Positions 42,121 to 50,482 of a DNA stretch of 64,000 nucleotides are shown one piece after another (the stretch's first letter is position 1; each line of letters starts with the position of its first letter). Source of the stretch: JALZKA01 sp963753385. GTDB lineage: Bacteria > Actinomycetota > Thermoleophilia > Solirubrobacterales > 70-9. The stretch covers positions 62,001-126,000 of the forward strand of contig CAVWCC010000010.1 of assembly GCA_963753385.1 (NCBI GenBank). The letters are read 5' to 3'. Both the position numbers and the translations under genes were made by a program. The notes beneath the pieces are model-generated. The model was not told the origin of the DNA and ran no database searches. It saw only the letters and a list, made by a program, of their open reading frames with translations.

Positions 42121-43095
42121 ATGCGGCACGGTTGGATCGCCGCCTGGAATCGTGCGTTCGGCAAGGGCGATCTGGAGGTACTCGTGGCCCGGCGCGACGG
42201 CGTCGTTGTGGGCGTCCTTCCCGTCTCCGCGCACCGTGGAGTTCTCCGCTCGCCGACCAATTGGCACACCCCGCGGTTCGGCGCGCTCGCGGAGGACGAG
42301 GAGGCCGCCGACCGGCTCGCGGAGACGGTCCTGGAGCGGACCCGGCGCTGGTTCGACTTCTCGTTCGTTCTGAGCGCCGACCCCCTTGCCGGCGCTCTGG
42401 CCAGGCTGGGACTAGGGACACTCGACCGGGTTGTCATGCGCTCGCCCTATCTCGAGATCGAAGGCGAGTGGGAGGCGTTCCTCGAGCGCACGCTCTCCGG
42501 AAGGCGCCGCGGCCGAATTCGCCGTTTCGAGCGCAGGCTCGCCGATCGAGGCACGGTCCAGTACGAGCTGATCGACGAGCCGGTGAACCTGACTGCAATC
42601 CTGGACGAGGGCCTGGCGATCGAGGGGTCTGGGTGGAAGACCGAAGCCGGGACCGCGATCCTCTCGAGACCGGACACGACCCAGTTCTACCGCGAGATCG
42701 CCGACTGGGCGGTGGGGCGTGGCGAGCTGCGGCTGTGCTTCCTCCGGGTCGACGGCGCTCCGGTGGCGTTCGCGTACTGCCTCGAATCGGACGGGGCCTT
42801 CTACGAGCTCAAGGCTGGGTTCGATCCTGATTACCGACTCCAGGCGCCCGGCATCCTCCTCACCCAGGAAAGACTGAAACACGCGTTCGAGAGCGGCCTG
42901 CACCGGTACGAGTTCCTCGGCGCCGCGCTCGATCACAAGCTCGAGTGGACCCAGGCCGCGCACGACTATCACAGGATTCAGGGCTTCAAGCGCACCCCCG
43001 GCGGCATCGCGGGGGCCGCCGCGTGGAAGTACGGGAGGCCGATGGCCCGCCGGGTGATCGAACTGCGCGACCGCCTCAGAGGTCGCCAGGACTAG
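42121..43095 (+). CDS. FemAB/BioF2-like acyltransferase (GNAT fold)
   Basis: The 324-residue part open from ATG 42121 has two GNAT-like halves. The second has ELRLCFLRVDGAPVAFAYCL and YELKAGFDPDYRLQAPGILL, typical of BioF2/FemAB-like acyltransferases found with envelope polysaccharides, which transfer an acyl or aminoacyl group. The conserved family N-terminus lies upstream in the same frame (IGPEWDALADRLSAAPF, from 42070) but has no start codon. Adding one G in the GGG at about 42030 would join it to ATG 41999 (MNSGVILERAG). The true gene is therefore probably 41999-43095 with a one-base deletion in this assembly. Confidence 0.82.
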   Translation: MRHGWIAAWNRAFGKGDLEVLVARRDGVVVGVLPVSAHRGVLRSPTNWHTPRFGALAEDEEAADRLAETVLERTRRWFDFSFVLSADPLAGALARLGLGTLDRVVMRSPYLEIEGEWEAFLERTLSGRRRGRIRRFERRLADRGTVQYELIDEPVNLTAILDEGLAIEGSGWKTEAGTAILSRPDTTQFYREIADWAVGRGELRLCFLRVDGAPVAFAYCLESDGAFYELKAGFDPDYRLQAPGILLTQERLKHAFESGLHRYEFLGAALDHKLEWTQAAHDYHRIQGFKRTPGGIAGAAAWKYGRPMARRVIELRDRLRGRQD

Positions 43096-43101
43096 CTCGC
43101 C

Positions 43102-44148
43102 TCAGGGCTTCGCTCTCACCTCGACGAGCGTCAGGTCGTTGTACGCCGTTGCCCAGACCGAGTCGCCGATCACGACGACGTCGCCGCCGCTTGGCAGCTG
43201 CGGGGCCTCGATCGTCTCGGCGATCTCCTGCGCCGCCGGGTCGATCCGCGCCAGGAAGTGGTTCCCCTCCTCCCGCACCCACACGGCGTCGTCGGTCGCG
43301 AAGATCGCGCCACCGTACGCGGGATAGAGGTCGTAGACGGCGAGCACCTCGAGGGCCTCGGGGTCGACCTGGGCGACGCCCCCCTCGAATCCGACCCAGA
43401 GGTCATCGCCGACCGCGGCCGTCCGCGCATCGGGAAGCGGAACCTCACCCGTCACCTCCGCGGCCTCGGCGTCGACCTGGAGGACGAGGCCGTCGATCGC
43501 GCACATGACCCAGACCGTGTCGCCCTCCGCCGCAAGGTCGGTGCAGGTGCCGCCCAGCGCGATGCTCTCCGTGGGCTTGCCGGTCCTCAGATCGACACCG
43601 GTGAGCTCCTCTCCCGACTTCGTCAGGACCCACAGCCGCTCCCCGGCGCTCACGAGTCGTCCCTGCTCGGGCAGCCCGTCGATCCGGATTGTGTCAGCGA
43701 CAGAGTTCGACTCAGGGTCGATCCGCGTGATCGACCCCGCAGCGGGGCACGACCAGATCGCGTCGTCGCTGGCGCCGATGCCCTGGCACAGCTCGGCGGC
43801 GCCACCGGCCGGGATCGTGGCGACCTCCTTAGCGCTCCCGGGATCGAACCGGACGACGTCGCCGCTGTCGATCTTCACCCACAGCGATGAGAAGGCAGAG
43901 ACCATCCGGTCGGCCGCCGGCAGCTCGATCTGCTCGACCAGGCGATCCTCGAGATCCACGCTCTCGGCGCCCTCGGCCGTGATCGGCTCGGGCAATCCCG
44001 ACTCAGCCGATTCTTCGGTGGTGGCCGCCTGCGTGGTCTCGGCCTGATCGTCGTCGTCATCCCCGCAGCCGCCGGCCGCGAACGCCAGCACGGCGAGCAG
44101 CAGCACGAGGCCCAAAGCGCCCATCGCGCGACCCCCGATCCCACTCAC
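43102..44148 (-). CDS. Lipoprotein with seven-bladed beta-propeller
   Basis: The 348-residue protein has a lipobox (LAFAAGGC, Cys about residue 28), an acidic Asp/Thr linker, and seven repeats each containing a D-x-x-W or similar strand: SSLWVKI, DAIWSCP, ERLWVLT, DTVWVMC, DDLWVGF, DAVWVRE, DSVWATA. This is the Vgb/NHL-like propeller layout. It sits on the outer face of the membrane and probably binds a ligand or partner; no enzymatic residues are evident. GTG 44148 is set by TAGGGT six bases upstream. It lies just downstream of tRNA-Cys. Confidence 0.78.
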   Translation of the reverse strand: MSGIGGRAMGALGLVLLLAVLAFAAGGCGDDDDDQAETTQAATTEESAESGLPEPITAEGAESVDLEDRLVEQIELPAADRMVSAFSSLWVKIDSGDVVRFDPGSAKEVATIPAGGAAELCQGIGASDDAIWSCPAAGSITRIDPESNSVADTIRIDGLPEQGRLVSAGERLWVLTKSGEELTGVDLRTGKPTESIALGGTCTDLAAEGDTVWVMCAIDGLVLQVDAEAAEVTGEVPLPDARTAAVGDDLWVGFEGGVAQVDPEALEVLAVYDLYPAYGGAIFATDDAVWVREEGNHFLARIDPAAQEIAETIEAPQLPSGGDVVVIGDSVWATAYNDLTLVEVRAKP

Positions 44149-44154
44149 GCCAGG

Positions 44155-44160
44155 ACCCTA
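44155..44160 (-). promoter_or_regulatory. -10 box TAGGGT for a leaderless GTG at 44148
   Basis: On the minus strand TAGGGT (within TATAGGGT), CCTGGC, then GTG. The box lies 8 bases past the tRNA-Cys 3' end on the same strand. Confidence 0.5.
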
Positions 44161-44168
44161 TACCCGAG

Positions 44169-44239
44169 AGGCGCCTACCGGAATCGAACCGGTGTAAACG
44201 GCTTTGCAGGCCGCTGCGTAACCACTCCGCCAAGGCGCC
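44169..44239 (-). tRNA. tRNA-Cys (GCA)
   Basis: The 71-base cloverleaf has acceptor GGCGCCT/AGGCGCC, anticodon loop CTGCAAA with GCA, and T arm ACCGG-TTCGATT-CCGGT. CCA is not encoded. Confidence 0.93.
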
Positions 44240-44264
44240 GGACGAGGGCTAGCGTAGCGAGGGA

Positions 44265-44270
44265 TAGGGT
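44265..44270 (+). promoter_or_regulatory. -10 box TAGGGT for a leaderless start at 44277
   Basis: TAGGGT, GCCGCC (6 bases), then ATG; no ribosome-binding site. Confidence 0.55.
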
Positions 44271-44276
44271 GCCGCC

Positions 44277-45107
44277 ATGGGCGTTCCTCAGCTGCACCGC
44301 GATGCCTCGATTCCCTACCGGGAGGCGGCCCCGCCCGGCACCGCGAGCGGCGATCCCGTGCTGCTCGTGCACGGCTTCCCCGAGAGCTCGCTGATGTGGG
44401 AGCCACTGATGAGCGCCCTCTCCGAAGCGGGACGCCGATGCGTCGCGCCCGATCTCTACTGCCTCGGGGATTCGGATGACCCCGGGCCGGCCACGTTCGA
44501 GCGGAACCTCGAGGCGTTCACGGTCCTCCATGCCGAGCTCGAGCTCGAGCGGGCCGCGGTCGTTGTGCACGACTGGGGTGGCTTCATCGGGCTCGCCTGG
44601 GCGTGCGAGCACCCGGCCCTCGTCTCGGCGCTCGTGATCAGCGATACCGGGTTCTTCAGCGACGGCAGATGGCACGGGCCGGCCCAGGCGATGCGAAGCG
44701 AGCAGGGCGAGGCGCTGATCGCTGCCCTCGACCGCGACGGCTTCGCGGGCCTCCTGCGGATCGACGGTGCCGACTTCAGCGACGACGAGATCGACGCCTA
44801 CTGGCGGCCCTTTGCCGAGGGCCGCGGCCGTGAGGCGACGCTCGAGTTCTACCGCTCGATGGACTTCGAAAAGCTCGCCCCGTACGAGGGCAAGCTCGGC
44901 GAGCTGGGGGTGCCGACGCTGCTGCTCTGGGGCGCGGAGGACAAGTTCGCGCCGGTGGGCGGCGCGCACCGCTTCCGGAAGGAGATCCCTGGCGCGGAGC
45001 TGGTCGCGATTGATGGCGCCGGCCACTTCGTCTTCGACCAGGAGCGCGGCGCGACCACCGCCGAGGTCGTCCGGTTCCTGGCCGGCACGCCAGGACCGGG
45101 CGGGTAG
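44277..45107 (+). CDS. Alpha/beta hydrolase, haloalkane dehalogenase/epoxide hydrolase type
   Basis: The 276-residue enzyme has the oxyanion motif LLVHGFPESS (about 30) and an Asp nucleophile in VVVHDWGGFIGLAW (about 98), the HDWGG signature of haloalkane dehalogenases and epoxide hydrolases. The acid is in LLWGAEDKFAPVGG and the base His in IDGAGHFVFD near the C-terminus. The cap domain spans about 125-205. The choice between dehalogenase and epoxide hydrolase cannot be made from these motifs. It starts leaderless at ATG 44277, and the following membrane gene is 19 bases away. Confidence 0.88.
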   Translation: MGVPQLHRDASIPYREAAPPGTASGDPVLLVHGFPESSLMWEPLMSALSEAGRRCVAPDLYCLGDSDDPGPATFERNLEAFTVLHAELELERAAVVVHDWGGFIGLAWACEHPALVSALVISDTGFFSDGRWHGPAQAMRSEQGEALIAALDRDGFAGLLRIDGADFSDDEIDAYWRPFAEGRGREATLEFYRSMDFEKLAPYEGKLGELGVPTLLLWGAEDKFAPVGGAHRFRKEIPGAELVAIDGAGHFVFDQERGATTAEVVRFLAGTPGPGG

Positions 45108-45126
45108 GTCGGTGAGCTGAGCCGAT

Positions 45127-45933
45127 TTGACCGAGTGCGCGTCGATCTTCTCGGACTTCTGGAACGACCAGCTGGTCGAGCACGATCGCCAGTGGCTGTT
45201 CCTCGTCCTGCTGGGGATCGTGGGCTCGTTCGGGTTCATCCGGATGTCGGCCCGCCTCATGCGGAGCCCGCGCGTGCCCTGGTGGCCGGGTTCGGTCGTC
45301 AGCGAGGGTGGCCTCCACGTCCATCACCTCGTGTTCGGGATCGTGCTGATGATCGCCGCCGGGTCGATCAGTTTCGCCGGATGGGCAGTCGACCCGATCT
45401 ACGAGATCTGCGCCTTCCTGTTCGGCGTGGGAATCGGCCTGACGATCGACGAATTCGCACTCTGGCTGCACCTCGACGACGTGTATTGGTCCAAGGAGGG
45501 CCGCAGCTCGGTCGACGCCGCGGTCGTCTGCGTCGCGTTCCTCGGCCTGATCCTGGTCGGAGCTCGCCCGATCGACCTCTCGGACAGCACCGCTGGGGCG
45601 GTCGTGGCGAGTGTGATCAGCGTGGTGCTGCTCGTCGCCTGCGTCGTGATCTGCTTCATGAAGGGGCGCTTCTGGCACGGGTCGCTCGGGTTTTTCCTCT
45701 TCCCGCTGGCGCTCTATGGCGCCTGCCGGCTGGGCAAGCCCGACTCGCGGTGGGCGCGCCGGTTCTACGGCGAGCGCAATCCTGCGAAGCAGGCTCGATC
45801 CGAGGCCCGCTTCCCGCCCAACCGGCGCAGCGAGCGCATCAAGAACTCGATTCGGGATGCGCTCGGGGGATCGCCGGAAGACGAATACCTCGCGAAGGTC
45901 GCCGCCCGGGCGGATCAGGACAAGGCGGACTGA
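45127..45933 (+). CDS. Integral membrane protein of unknown function
   Basis: The 268-residue protein has about six helices between residues 22 and 205. Between the first and second lies a conserved-looking polar stretch, GGLHVHHLVFGIVLMIAAGS, with three His. Other polar residues (IDEFALWLHLDDVYWSKEG) follow the third helix. This His/Asp/Glu content near the membrane surface could bind metal, but no known family is recognised. The C-terminal 60 residues are basic and cytoplasmic. The start is TTG 45127; a weak GGTGAG lies upstream. It follows the hydrolase at 44277 and may share its transcript. Confidence 0.72.
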   Translation: MTECASIFSDFWNDQLVEHDRQWLFLVLLGIVGSFGFIRMSARLMRSPRVPWWPGSVVSEGGLHVHHLVFGIVLMIAAGSISFAGWAVDPIYEICAFLFGVGIGLTIDEFALWLHLDDVYWSKEGRSSVDAAVVCVAFLGLILVGARPIDLSDSTAGAVVASVISVVLLVACVVICFMKGRFWHGSLGFFLFPLALYGACRLGKPDSRWARRFYGERNPAKQARSEARFPPNRRSERIKNSIRDALGGSPEDEYLAKVAARADQDKAD

Positions 45934-45973
45934 GCCCGCTGTCGGTCAGTTGGAGGGGTGCGAGAGCCGGCGC

Positions 45974-46264
45974 TCAGCCGGGCCGCACCAGCTCCATCGG
46001 CACCAGCTCGTAGGTGCAGGTCCCGCTCTGCACCGCGGGGTCGCCCTCCCCGATCGCTTGCGCGGCCAGCTCGTCATCGAGATCGAGCAGGCCGAGGCCC
46101 CAAGGATCCTCGGGATCATGCACCGGACCGAAGGCCAGTGCCGCGTCGCGGCTCAGGAGGTCCTGCCAGTAGGCCACGTGACGCTCCATCACATCGGCCT
46201 CCGCTGAACTCATGTCCTGGACAAACGTTCGACGCGGCGGCAGAAGGCGGTAGAGGAAGGCCAT
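45974..46264 (-). CDS. YCII-related domain protein
   Basis: The 96-residue small protein of the YciI-like, ferredoxin-like fold has RHVAYWQDLLSRDAALAFGP with the conserved His and Asp of the family, GLGLLDLDDELAAQAIGEGD, and TYELVPMELV at the end. YciI-like proteins are often uncharacterised enzymes or dehydratase-like factors. ATG 46264 gives the usual family N-terminus (MAFLYRLLPPRRTF); GTG 46282 is also open and has GAGGGGAG upstream, so the start is uncertain. Confidence 0.75.
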   Translation of the reverse strand: MAFLYRLLPPRRTFVQDMSSAEADVMERHVAYWQDLLSRDAALAFGPVHDPEDPWGLGLLDLDDELAAQAIGEGDPAVQSGTCTYELVPMELVRPG

Positions 46265-46311
46265 CGCGACGCATTCTCTCACGGAGCTCCCCTCGAGCTA
46301 AAGAGCGCGCG

Positions 46312-46340
46312 ACCGGGCCCGCCGTGGAGGCGGGCCCGGT
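46312..46340 (-). terminator. Strong hairpin downstream of the secreted-protein gene
   Basis: ACCGGGCCCGCC-TCCAC-GGCGGGCCCGGT on the minus strand is a 12-bp perfect stem, 26 bases past the stop at 46366 and before the YCII gene. Only CTCTTT follows some bases later, so it is an intrinsic-like or structure-aided terminator. Confidence 0.65.
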
Positions 46341-46365
46341 TCGCGATCGGCGTTGCGGTCGCCGG

Positions 46366-47520
46366 TCAGCCGACGCTGATCTTGCGCTCGCGCACGGTCC
46401 TGTTTCCGGCCGCGTCCGTGGCCGCGACGCGGAGCTCGACCTTGATCTCGTCCGCGCCGCCGAGCGCGCGCTGATCCGGATTCAGGCGCAGACCGCGCTC
46501 ACCGGCCTCGACGCGGAGCGTCTTCTCGGCGAGCAGGACGTTTGCCCGCACGCGATCCGTGCTGATGCGCGCGAACTCGACCCGGCGCGCGGTGGCCACC
46601 AGCCTCGCGTCGATCGTGGCCGGCTCGTCGGTGCGCAGCTCGAGCCTGAGGCCCTTCGCGAACTTTCGGAGCGTGAGCTCCCGCGGGACATCCTTGACCC
46701 GAAGCCGCGGACCGTCCGCGTCGGGTTGCACGGGCTGCGGCTCGCCATAGATGAAATCGTCCATGGCGACGATGTCCGCCGGGCCACCCTGCGTGATGTC
46801 GGGGTCACCGAGCGGCGCGCCTCCGGTTGTGATTCGCGCCGACGCCGCGCCGTCGCCGGGGTCGAGCTTGATCCCGAGGAACGACAGGTCCTCGTCGCCC
46901 GCGGACGCCGGAACGTCATACACACCGAGGCTCTCGCCTTCGGCGTCGAGCAGCTCGATCGTGGTCTGCGCCGGGGTGTCGACGTCGGTGAACACGACGC
47001 CGAGGCCGTTCGTCTGCGCCGGGGTGTCCGTGGCGGCGATGACGAATTCGGTCTCGGTCACGTTCGAGCCCACTGGCGCGAACAGGCGCTCGGCCGAGAA
47101 CGGCGCGAACGCCCCGGGGTAGCCGGCGTTCAGGTTGGCGAACTCGACCTGGTCCGGGTCGGCATCGGGGGCGCCGGCGTCGTCATTGTCGTCGCCTGAG
47201 ACCTGGACTCCGGTGCCCGGCGTCGTGAACAGGGCGCCGCGACCGCGGAACTGGCCCTCAGGCATGAACGAGGGGGCGGAGCGGTCGTCGGGCACTCCGT
47301 CCCAGTTGATCTCCCGGCGGCCCGCCGGCTGCGCCGGGCCGGTGCCGTTGTTGACGCCCAGTGAGTTCCTGTACGCGTCCACGGCCGCCTGGATCGCGGC
47401 GGCATTGGCGCCGCTCGCCTCGGTGACCACCGGGGCGCCGCTCGCCGCTGGGACGGCCGCGATGCTCGCGGCTCCCGCGACGGCAACGGCAACTGTTGCT
47501 GTCAATCGCTTGCTTGGCAT
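46366..47520 (-). CDS. Secreted protein of unknown function
   Basis: The 384-residue protein has a clear signal peptide (MPSKRLTATVAVAVAGAASI; cleavage after AASGA near residue 29). The middle (about 60-240) resembles a beta-rich carbohydrate- or integrin-like sandwich with acidic calcium-type loops (GDDNDDAGAPDADPDQVEF, VFTDVDTP). The C-terminal 130 residues look like one Ig-like domain (ELTLRKFAKGLRLELRTDEP through AATDAAGNRTVRE). AGGAGG four bases before ATG 47520 is one of the strongest ribosome-binding sites in the window, so expression is probably high. It follows the sigma/anti-sigma pair and may be their target. Confidence 0.78.
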   Translation of the reverse strand: MPSKRLTATVAVAVAGAASIAAVPAASGAPVVTEASGANAAAIQAAVDAYRNSLGVNNGTGPAQPAGRREINWDGVPDDRSAPSFMPEGQFRGRGALFTTPGTGVQVSGDDNDDAGAPDADPDQVEFANLNAGYPGAFAPFSAERLFAPVGSNVTETEFVIAATDTPAQTNGLGVVFTDVDTPAQTTIELLDAEGESLGVYDVPASAGDEDLSFLGIKLDPGDGAASARITTGGAPLGDPDITQGGPADIVAMDDFIYGEPQPVQPDADGPRLRVKDVPRELTLRKFAKGLRLELRTDEPATIDARLVATARRVEFARISTDRVRANVLLAEKTLRVEAGERGLRLNPDQRALGGADEIKVELRVAATDAAGNRTVRERKISVG

Positions 47521-47614
47521 GTTCCCTCCTGCTGATGGGGTTCGAACAACAGGAGCAAGGACGCCGCCCGCCGCGATTTATTCCCGAGGTCGTGCCGCGA
47601 CGTGCGTCGAGGCG

Positions 47615-48445
47615 TCAGAACGTGACCGCGCCGTCGCCCTTCCAGGCCGCCAGCTCGAGCAGCGTCGACCGCTCGACGCCCTCGCCGGCGAGCACGCAGC
47701 TGTGCCCGTCGCGCAGCCAGGTCACGCCGCTCGTGCCGTCGGCGGCGAATGTCTCGAACTCGACGCCCTCGACGGTCGACCGCTCGCCGCCCGACGGCGA
47801 CTCGAGGGGCTCCCCCGAGACGATCGTGTAGCCGATCCGCTGGCCGTCGTCGTTCTCGTAGAAGACCGTGTTGGTCGGTCGCCCTTCGAGCTCGTCGGAG
47901 CGCTCGCCGACGGCCCGCCAGCCGAACTCGCGTTCCCAGTCGGGATAGGCGAGTCCCTCGAAGCTCGCGGCGAGCAGCGTCGGCTGGCCCTCTTGCGTCG
48001 CCGGCGCGGGCTCGGTGGCCGGGCGAGCGGCCAGCGCGGCGGCATCGTCAACGGTCGGCGTGCCGGCGGGAAGCACGACCAGGGCGAGCGCCGCAGCCGC
48101 GGCCACGGCGCTGGCCGCCCCGATCGCTGCCCAGCGCCCCCACCGGCCTCGCTCGGCCGGCGCGGAACGGGCCTCGGGGCTGGCCGGGGCCTCGCCGCGG
48201 AGCGCGGCGACATTGGCTCGTAGACGGGCAGGGGCGGCGACCTCCGACCCCGCCGCGCGGATCGCGGCGAGCCCTCGCCGTTGGCGAGCGAGCTCGTCGC
48301 TGAGCACGGCCGAGCCGGCGACTCGCGCCTCGACCTCGGCCCGGCGACTCTCCGGGAGCGTGCCGTCGGCGAGCGCCGCGAGATCGCGGAGCTCCGCCTC
48401 GCTCGGACGGCCCGCCTCGCCTGGATCGAACTGCTGGTCGTTCAT
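47615..48445 (-). CDS. Anti-sigma factor, single-pass membrane protein
   Basis: The 276-residue protein has a cytoplasmic N-terminal helical domain (LRDLAALADGTLPESRRAEV, about residues 19-38) that would bind the sigma factor. It has one membrane helix (IGAASAVAAAAALALVVLP, about 109-127) and an extracytoplasmic sensor domain (WEREFGWRAVGERSDELEGR). It lacks the zinc HxxxCxxC motif. Position 76 bases after the ECF sigma gene makes the pairing likely. ATG 48445 has GTGGGG upstream; a longer in-frame reading is less likely. Confidence 0.82.
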   Translation of the reverse strand: MNDQQFDPGEAGRPSEAELRDLAALADGTLPESRRAEVEARVAGSAVLSDELARQRRGLAAIRAAGSEVAAPARLRANVAALRGEAPASPEARSAPAERGRWGRWAAIGAASAVAAAAALALVVLPAGTPTVDDAAALAARPATEPAPATQEGQPTLLAASFEGLAYPDWEREFGWRAVGERSDELEGRPTNTVFYENDDGQRIGYTIVSGEPLESPSGGERSTVEGVEFETFAADGTSGVTWLRDGHSCVLAGEGVERSTLLELAAWKGDGAVTF

Positions 48446-48521
48446 CGAATTTGCCCCACTAAGAAGGACGCATGCGCGCCGCTCGGTATTCCCGCCATGA
48501 CCGTTGCGGCGCCCATCCGCA

Positions 48522-49280
48522 TCATCCCGCCTCCTCGGTCGCGAGCGCATCGGCGACTCGAGCCCTGCCCCGCGAGAGCCTGCTCATGATCGTCCCCTCG
48601 GCGACCCCGAGCGCCTTCGCGGCCTCGGCGTAGCTGAGGCCGCCGATGTCGACCGCCGCAACGGCGTCGCGGTATTCCTCGGGCAGGTGCGCGACGGCCG
48701 CGAGGACCTCGCGAGCCTCCAGTGAGAGCTGGGGATCGCCGCTCCTGGCGACCATCCGGTCGGCGGCGAGCTCCGCCTGCTGCGGGCGCGCGCCGCGCGC
48801 CCGCAGGTGGCTGAACCAGACGTTCCGCAGCGTTCGGATCAGATAGCCGAGGTCGTCGTCGCGGCGCAGGAACCGCGGCCGCGACAGCACCTTCAGATAC
48901 GTCTCCTGGACGAGGTCCTCAGCGGTCTCAGGCGAGCCGCACATCGCCAGCGCCGTTCGGTAGAGCCGGTCGAGGTGGTCACTGGCCGACTCGGGATCGA
49001 GCCGGCGGAGCCCGTCCGGCGCCCGGGATTCACGAGAGCTGCTGGGATTCTGGCGCGTCGACGGTCCCGCCCCGACTCGTTGGTGGATCCGGGCGAGCGT
49101 AACACCGCCTAGACGAATCGCTTCACGGAGTCGAGTCGCGTGCCGCCTGGACGCCAGCCTGACTGCGACGCGAGGAACCGGGCGGCCCCGCCACCGACGA
49201 CCTAGGCGGGCTTGCGCACCGGTGATCGCGACGGCCAGAATCGTGTTCGGTCGGCGAGCCTCAGCGAGCGCGCGTGACAC
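48522..49280 (-). CDS. ECF-type RNA polymerase sigma factor
   Basis: Sigma region 2 is in ALAMCGSPETAEDLVQETYL and LGYLIRTLRNVWFSHLRARG, and region 4 in LPEEYRDAVAAVDIGGLSYA and EAAKALGVAEGTIMSRLSRG. The core of about 165 residues begins near 49020 (LDPESASDHLDRLYRT). The start is unclear: no ATG, GTG or TTG lies in frame between about 48957 and 49280. GTG 49280 would add about 85 non-sigma-like, Arg-rich residues and overlap the preceding gene by 20 bases. An ATC in frame preceded by TACGCT and seven bases (near 49085) would match the leaderless pattern here. It pairs with the anti-sigma at 47615. Confidence 0.8.
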   Translation of the reverse strand: MSRALAEARRPNTILAVAITGAQARLGRRWRGRPVPRVAVRLASRRHATRLREAIRLGGVTLARIHQRVGAGPSTRQNPSSSRESRAPDGLRRLDPESASDHLDRLYRTALAMCGSPETAEDLVQETYLKVLSRPRFLRRDDDLGYLIRTLRNVWFSHLRARGARPQQAELAADRMVARSGDPQLSLEAREVLAAVAHLPEEYRDAVAAVDIGGLSYAEAAKALGVAEGTIMSRLSRGRARVADALATEEAG

Positions 49281-50130
49281 GCTCGAGTACCCGGCCTGTG
49301 AAGGGCATCTTCGGAGTGCGCCACACGTGTCGCTGCTCGAAGGGCCAGGCGTAGATCGGGCTGCCGTCGCGGACCAACTCGAGCAGGCGCGGTTCACCGA
49401 GCTCCTCGGCTGACCACTCGTACAGACATTGCAGCCGCGGCACAATCACCGCGTAGTCGAGCATCCGGCCAAGGCGCTGCTCGTCGGCGATATAGCGCTC
49501 CACGTCGAGCGGGAGCGGGTAGCGGTTTGGCAGCACGCGGCGGAGTGAGAGGAAGACGCCGGCCATCCCGAGCCGGGGGTCGCCGAGCAAGCGGCCGAGC
49601 GGACCAAGCCGTCCGAGCGCTAGGCGCGGCGCCGCGGCGAGCGCGTGCGCGTATAGGACACGTGCCAGCGCGACGTTCATAAAGAAGCGCTCCGGTGCGC
49701 CCTCCGCTTCGGCGAGGTTCCGATACTCCAGGTATCCGGCCACGATGCTCGCGTTGTGCGCTCGGTACCAGTTGCGTCCCGTCGGTCTCGCGCTGAACTC
49801 CAACCAAAGCCGCACGGTCTGCGATGACGGCTCGCCGGCCAACCCACCGAGGAGCGCGATCGTTTCGCATCCATCCCGCAGCAGTCGCTCGTTGACCGCC
49901 CGCCACCACACGCTGCCGGGCGGCGACGCGTCGAGCGGATTGAGCACACCGCGGCGCGCCTGCCAGCGCATGAACGACAACGCCGCTCGTCGGAACGGCA
50001 GGTGTCGCGGTGCGCGGCCCGTCGGCCCGTGGAACACCCGCGCCATCAAAGCAACGCGCGCCGCCGGATCGTCGCGAACGGCCGCGACCTGCGCCCCGGC
50101 CAAGGCGAGCGCGCCTGCGTGGTGGCTCAT
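49261..50130 (-). CDS. Hypothetical protein (289 residues)
   Basis: I do not recognise the family. The soluble, helix-rich protein has many aromatic and Arg residues: WWRAVNERLLRDGCETIALL, WLEFSARPTGRNWYRAHNAS and PLPLDVERYIADEQRLGRML stand out as possible conserved stretches. No signal or membrane segment is seen. ATG 50130 (MSHHAGALALAG) overlaps the ion-channel stop as ATGA, which decides the start and suggests co-translation. Its 3' end overlaps the longest sigma reading. Confidence 0.65.
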   Translation of the reverse strand: MSHHAGALALAGAQVAAVRDDPAARVALMARVFHGPTGRAPRHLPFRRAALSFMRWQARRGVLNPLDASPPGSVWWRAVNERLLRDGCETIALLGGLAGEPSSQTVRLWLEFSARPTGRNWYRAHNASIVAGYLEYRNLAEAEGAPERFFMNVALARVLYAHALAAAPRLALGRLGPLGRLLGDPRLGMAGVFLSLRRVLPNRYPLPLDVERYIADEQRLGRMLDYAVIVPRLQCLYEWSAEELGEPRLLELVRDGSPIYAWPFEQRHVWRTPKMPFTGRVLERVTRAR

Positions 50131-50482
50131 CGCGAGTAGTGATAGCGATTCGCCGAAGACAGGCAACCTTTCAGGATGTAGAGAGCGGTGAAGATCTTCA
50201 GCACGTCATGGGTGAGCACGAGATCGGGGTCAGCGATGCTCGACGTGGTCAGCGTGGCGACCGCGAAGTAGCACCCGTCGACGATATTCCAGCCCTCACC
50301 GAGCGTGTAGACCACCGTCCCTGTGAGCGCGAGGGCGGCCGCGGCTCCGACGACCGCAAGAAGGTCTCTTCCTTGGCGGTGCGCCTGATCGCACCTGCGA
50401 AGCGATGCGCGAAGAGCGTGAGCGGCCGGTAGACGCCTCGGGTCGCACTCGGCTCTGCTACGAGCTGAGCTACCACTCCCAC
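50127..50482 (-). pseudogene. Ion-channel (2TM potassium-channel-like) gene, 5' end disrupted
   Basis: The 3' part (50127 to about 50370) encodes a pore unit: first helix VVGAAAALALTGTVVYTL, pore region GWNIVDGCYFAVATLTTSSI, then ADPDLVLTHDVLKIFTALYI. In place of the TVGYGD potassium filter it has TTSSIADPD. The cytoplasmic segment expected before it (FAHRFAGAIRRTAKEETFL) is in another frame. One added G near 50350 would join the two as KEETFLAVVGAAA. Farther upstream the frame runs into a tRNA-like relic (VVAQLV translation), so no genuine start is visible. Degraded gene or one with an indel cannot be separated. Confidence 0.5.
50446..50482 (-). repeat. tRNA-like relic (5' half)
   Basis: On the minus strand GGGAGTGGTAGCTCAGCTCG and the bases after it look like the acceptor and D arm of a tRNA, but no matching anticodon or T arm follows. 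A similar relic lies at 56930-57045. About 25 bases to the right, CTTGCCACGGGAC recurs near the other copies as CTTGCCACR. Confidence 0.4.

Noticed and set aside
42412..42972. Minus-strand frame of 186 codons inside the FemAB-like gene
   Set aside because: It is antisense to conserved coding sequence and has no domain or promoter support.
50249..50482. Open frame starting MGVVAQLVAEPSATRG
   Set aside because: VVAQLV-type peptides are the usual false translation of a tRNA D arm; the frame starts in a tRNA-like relic.
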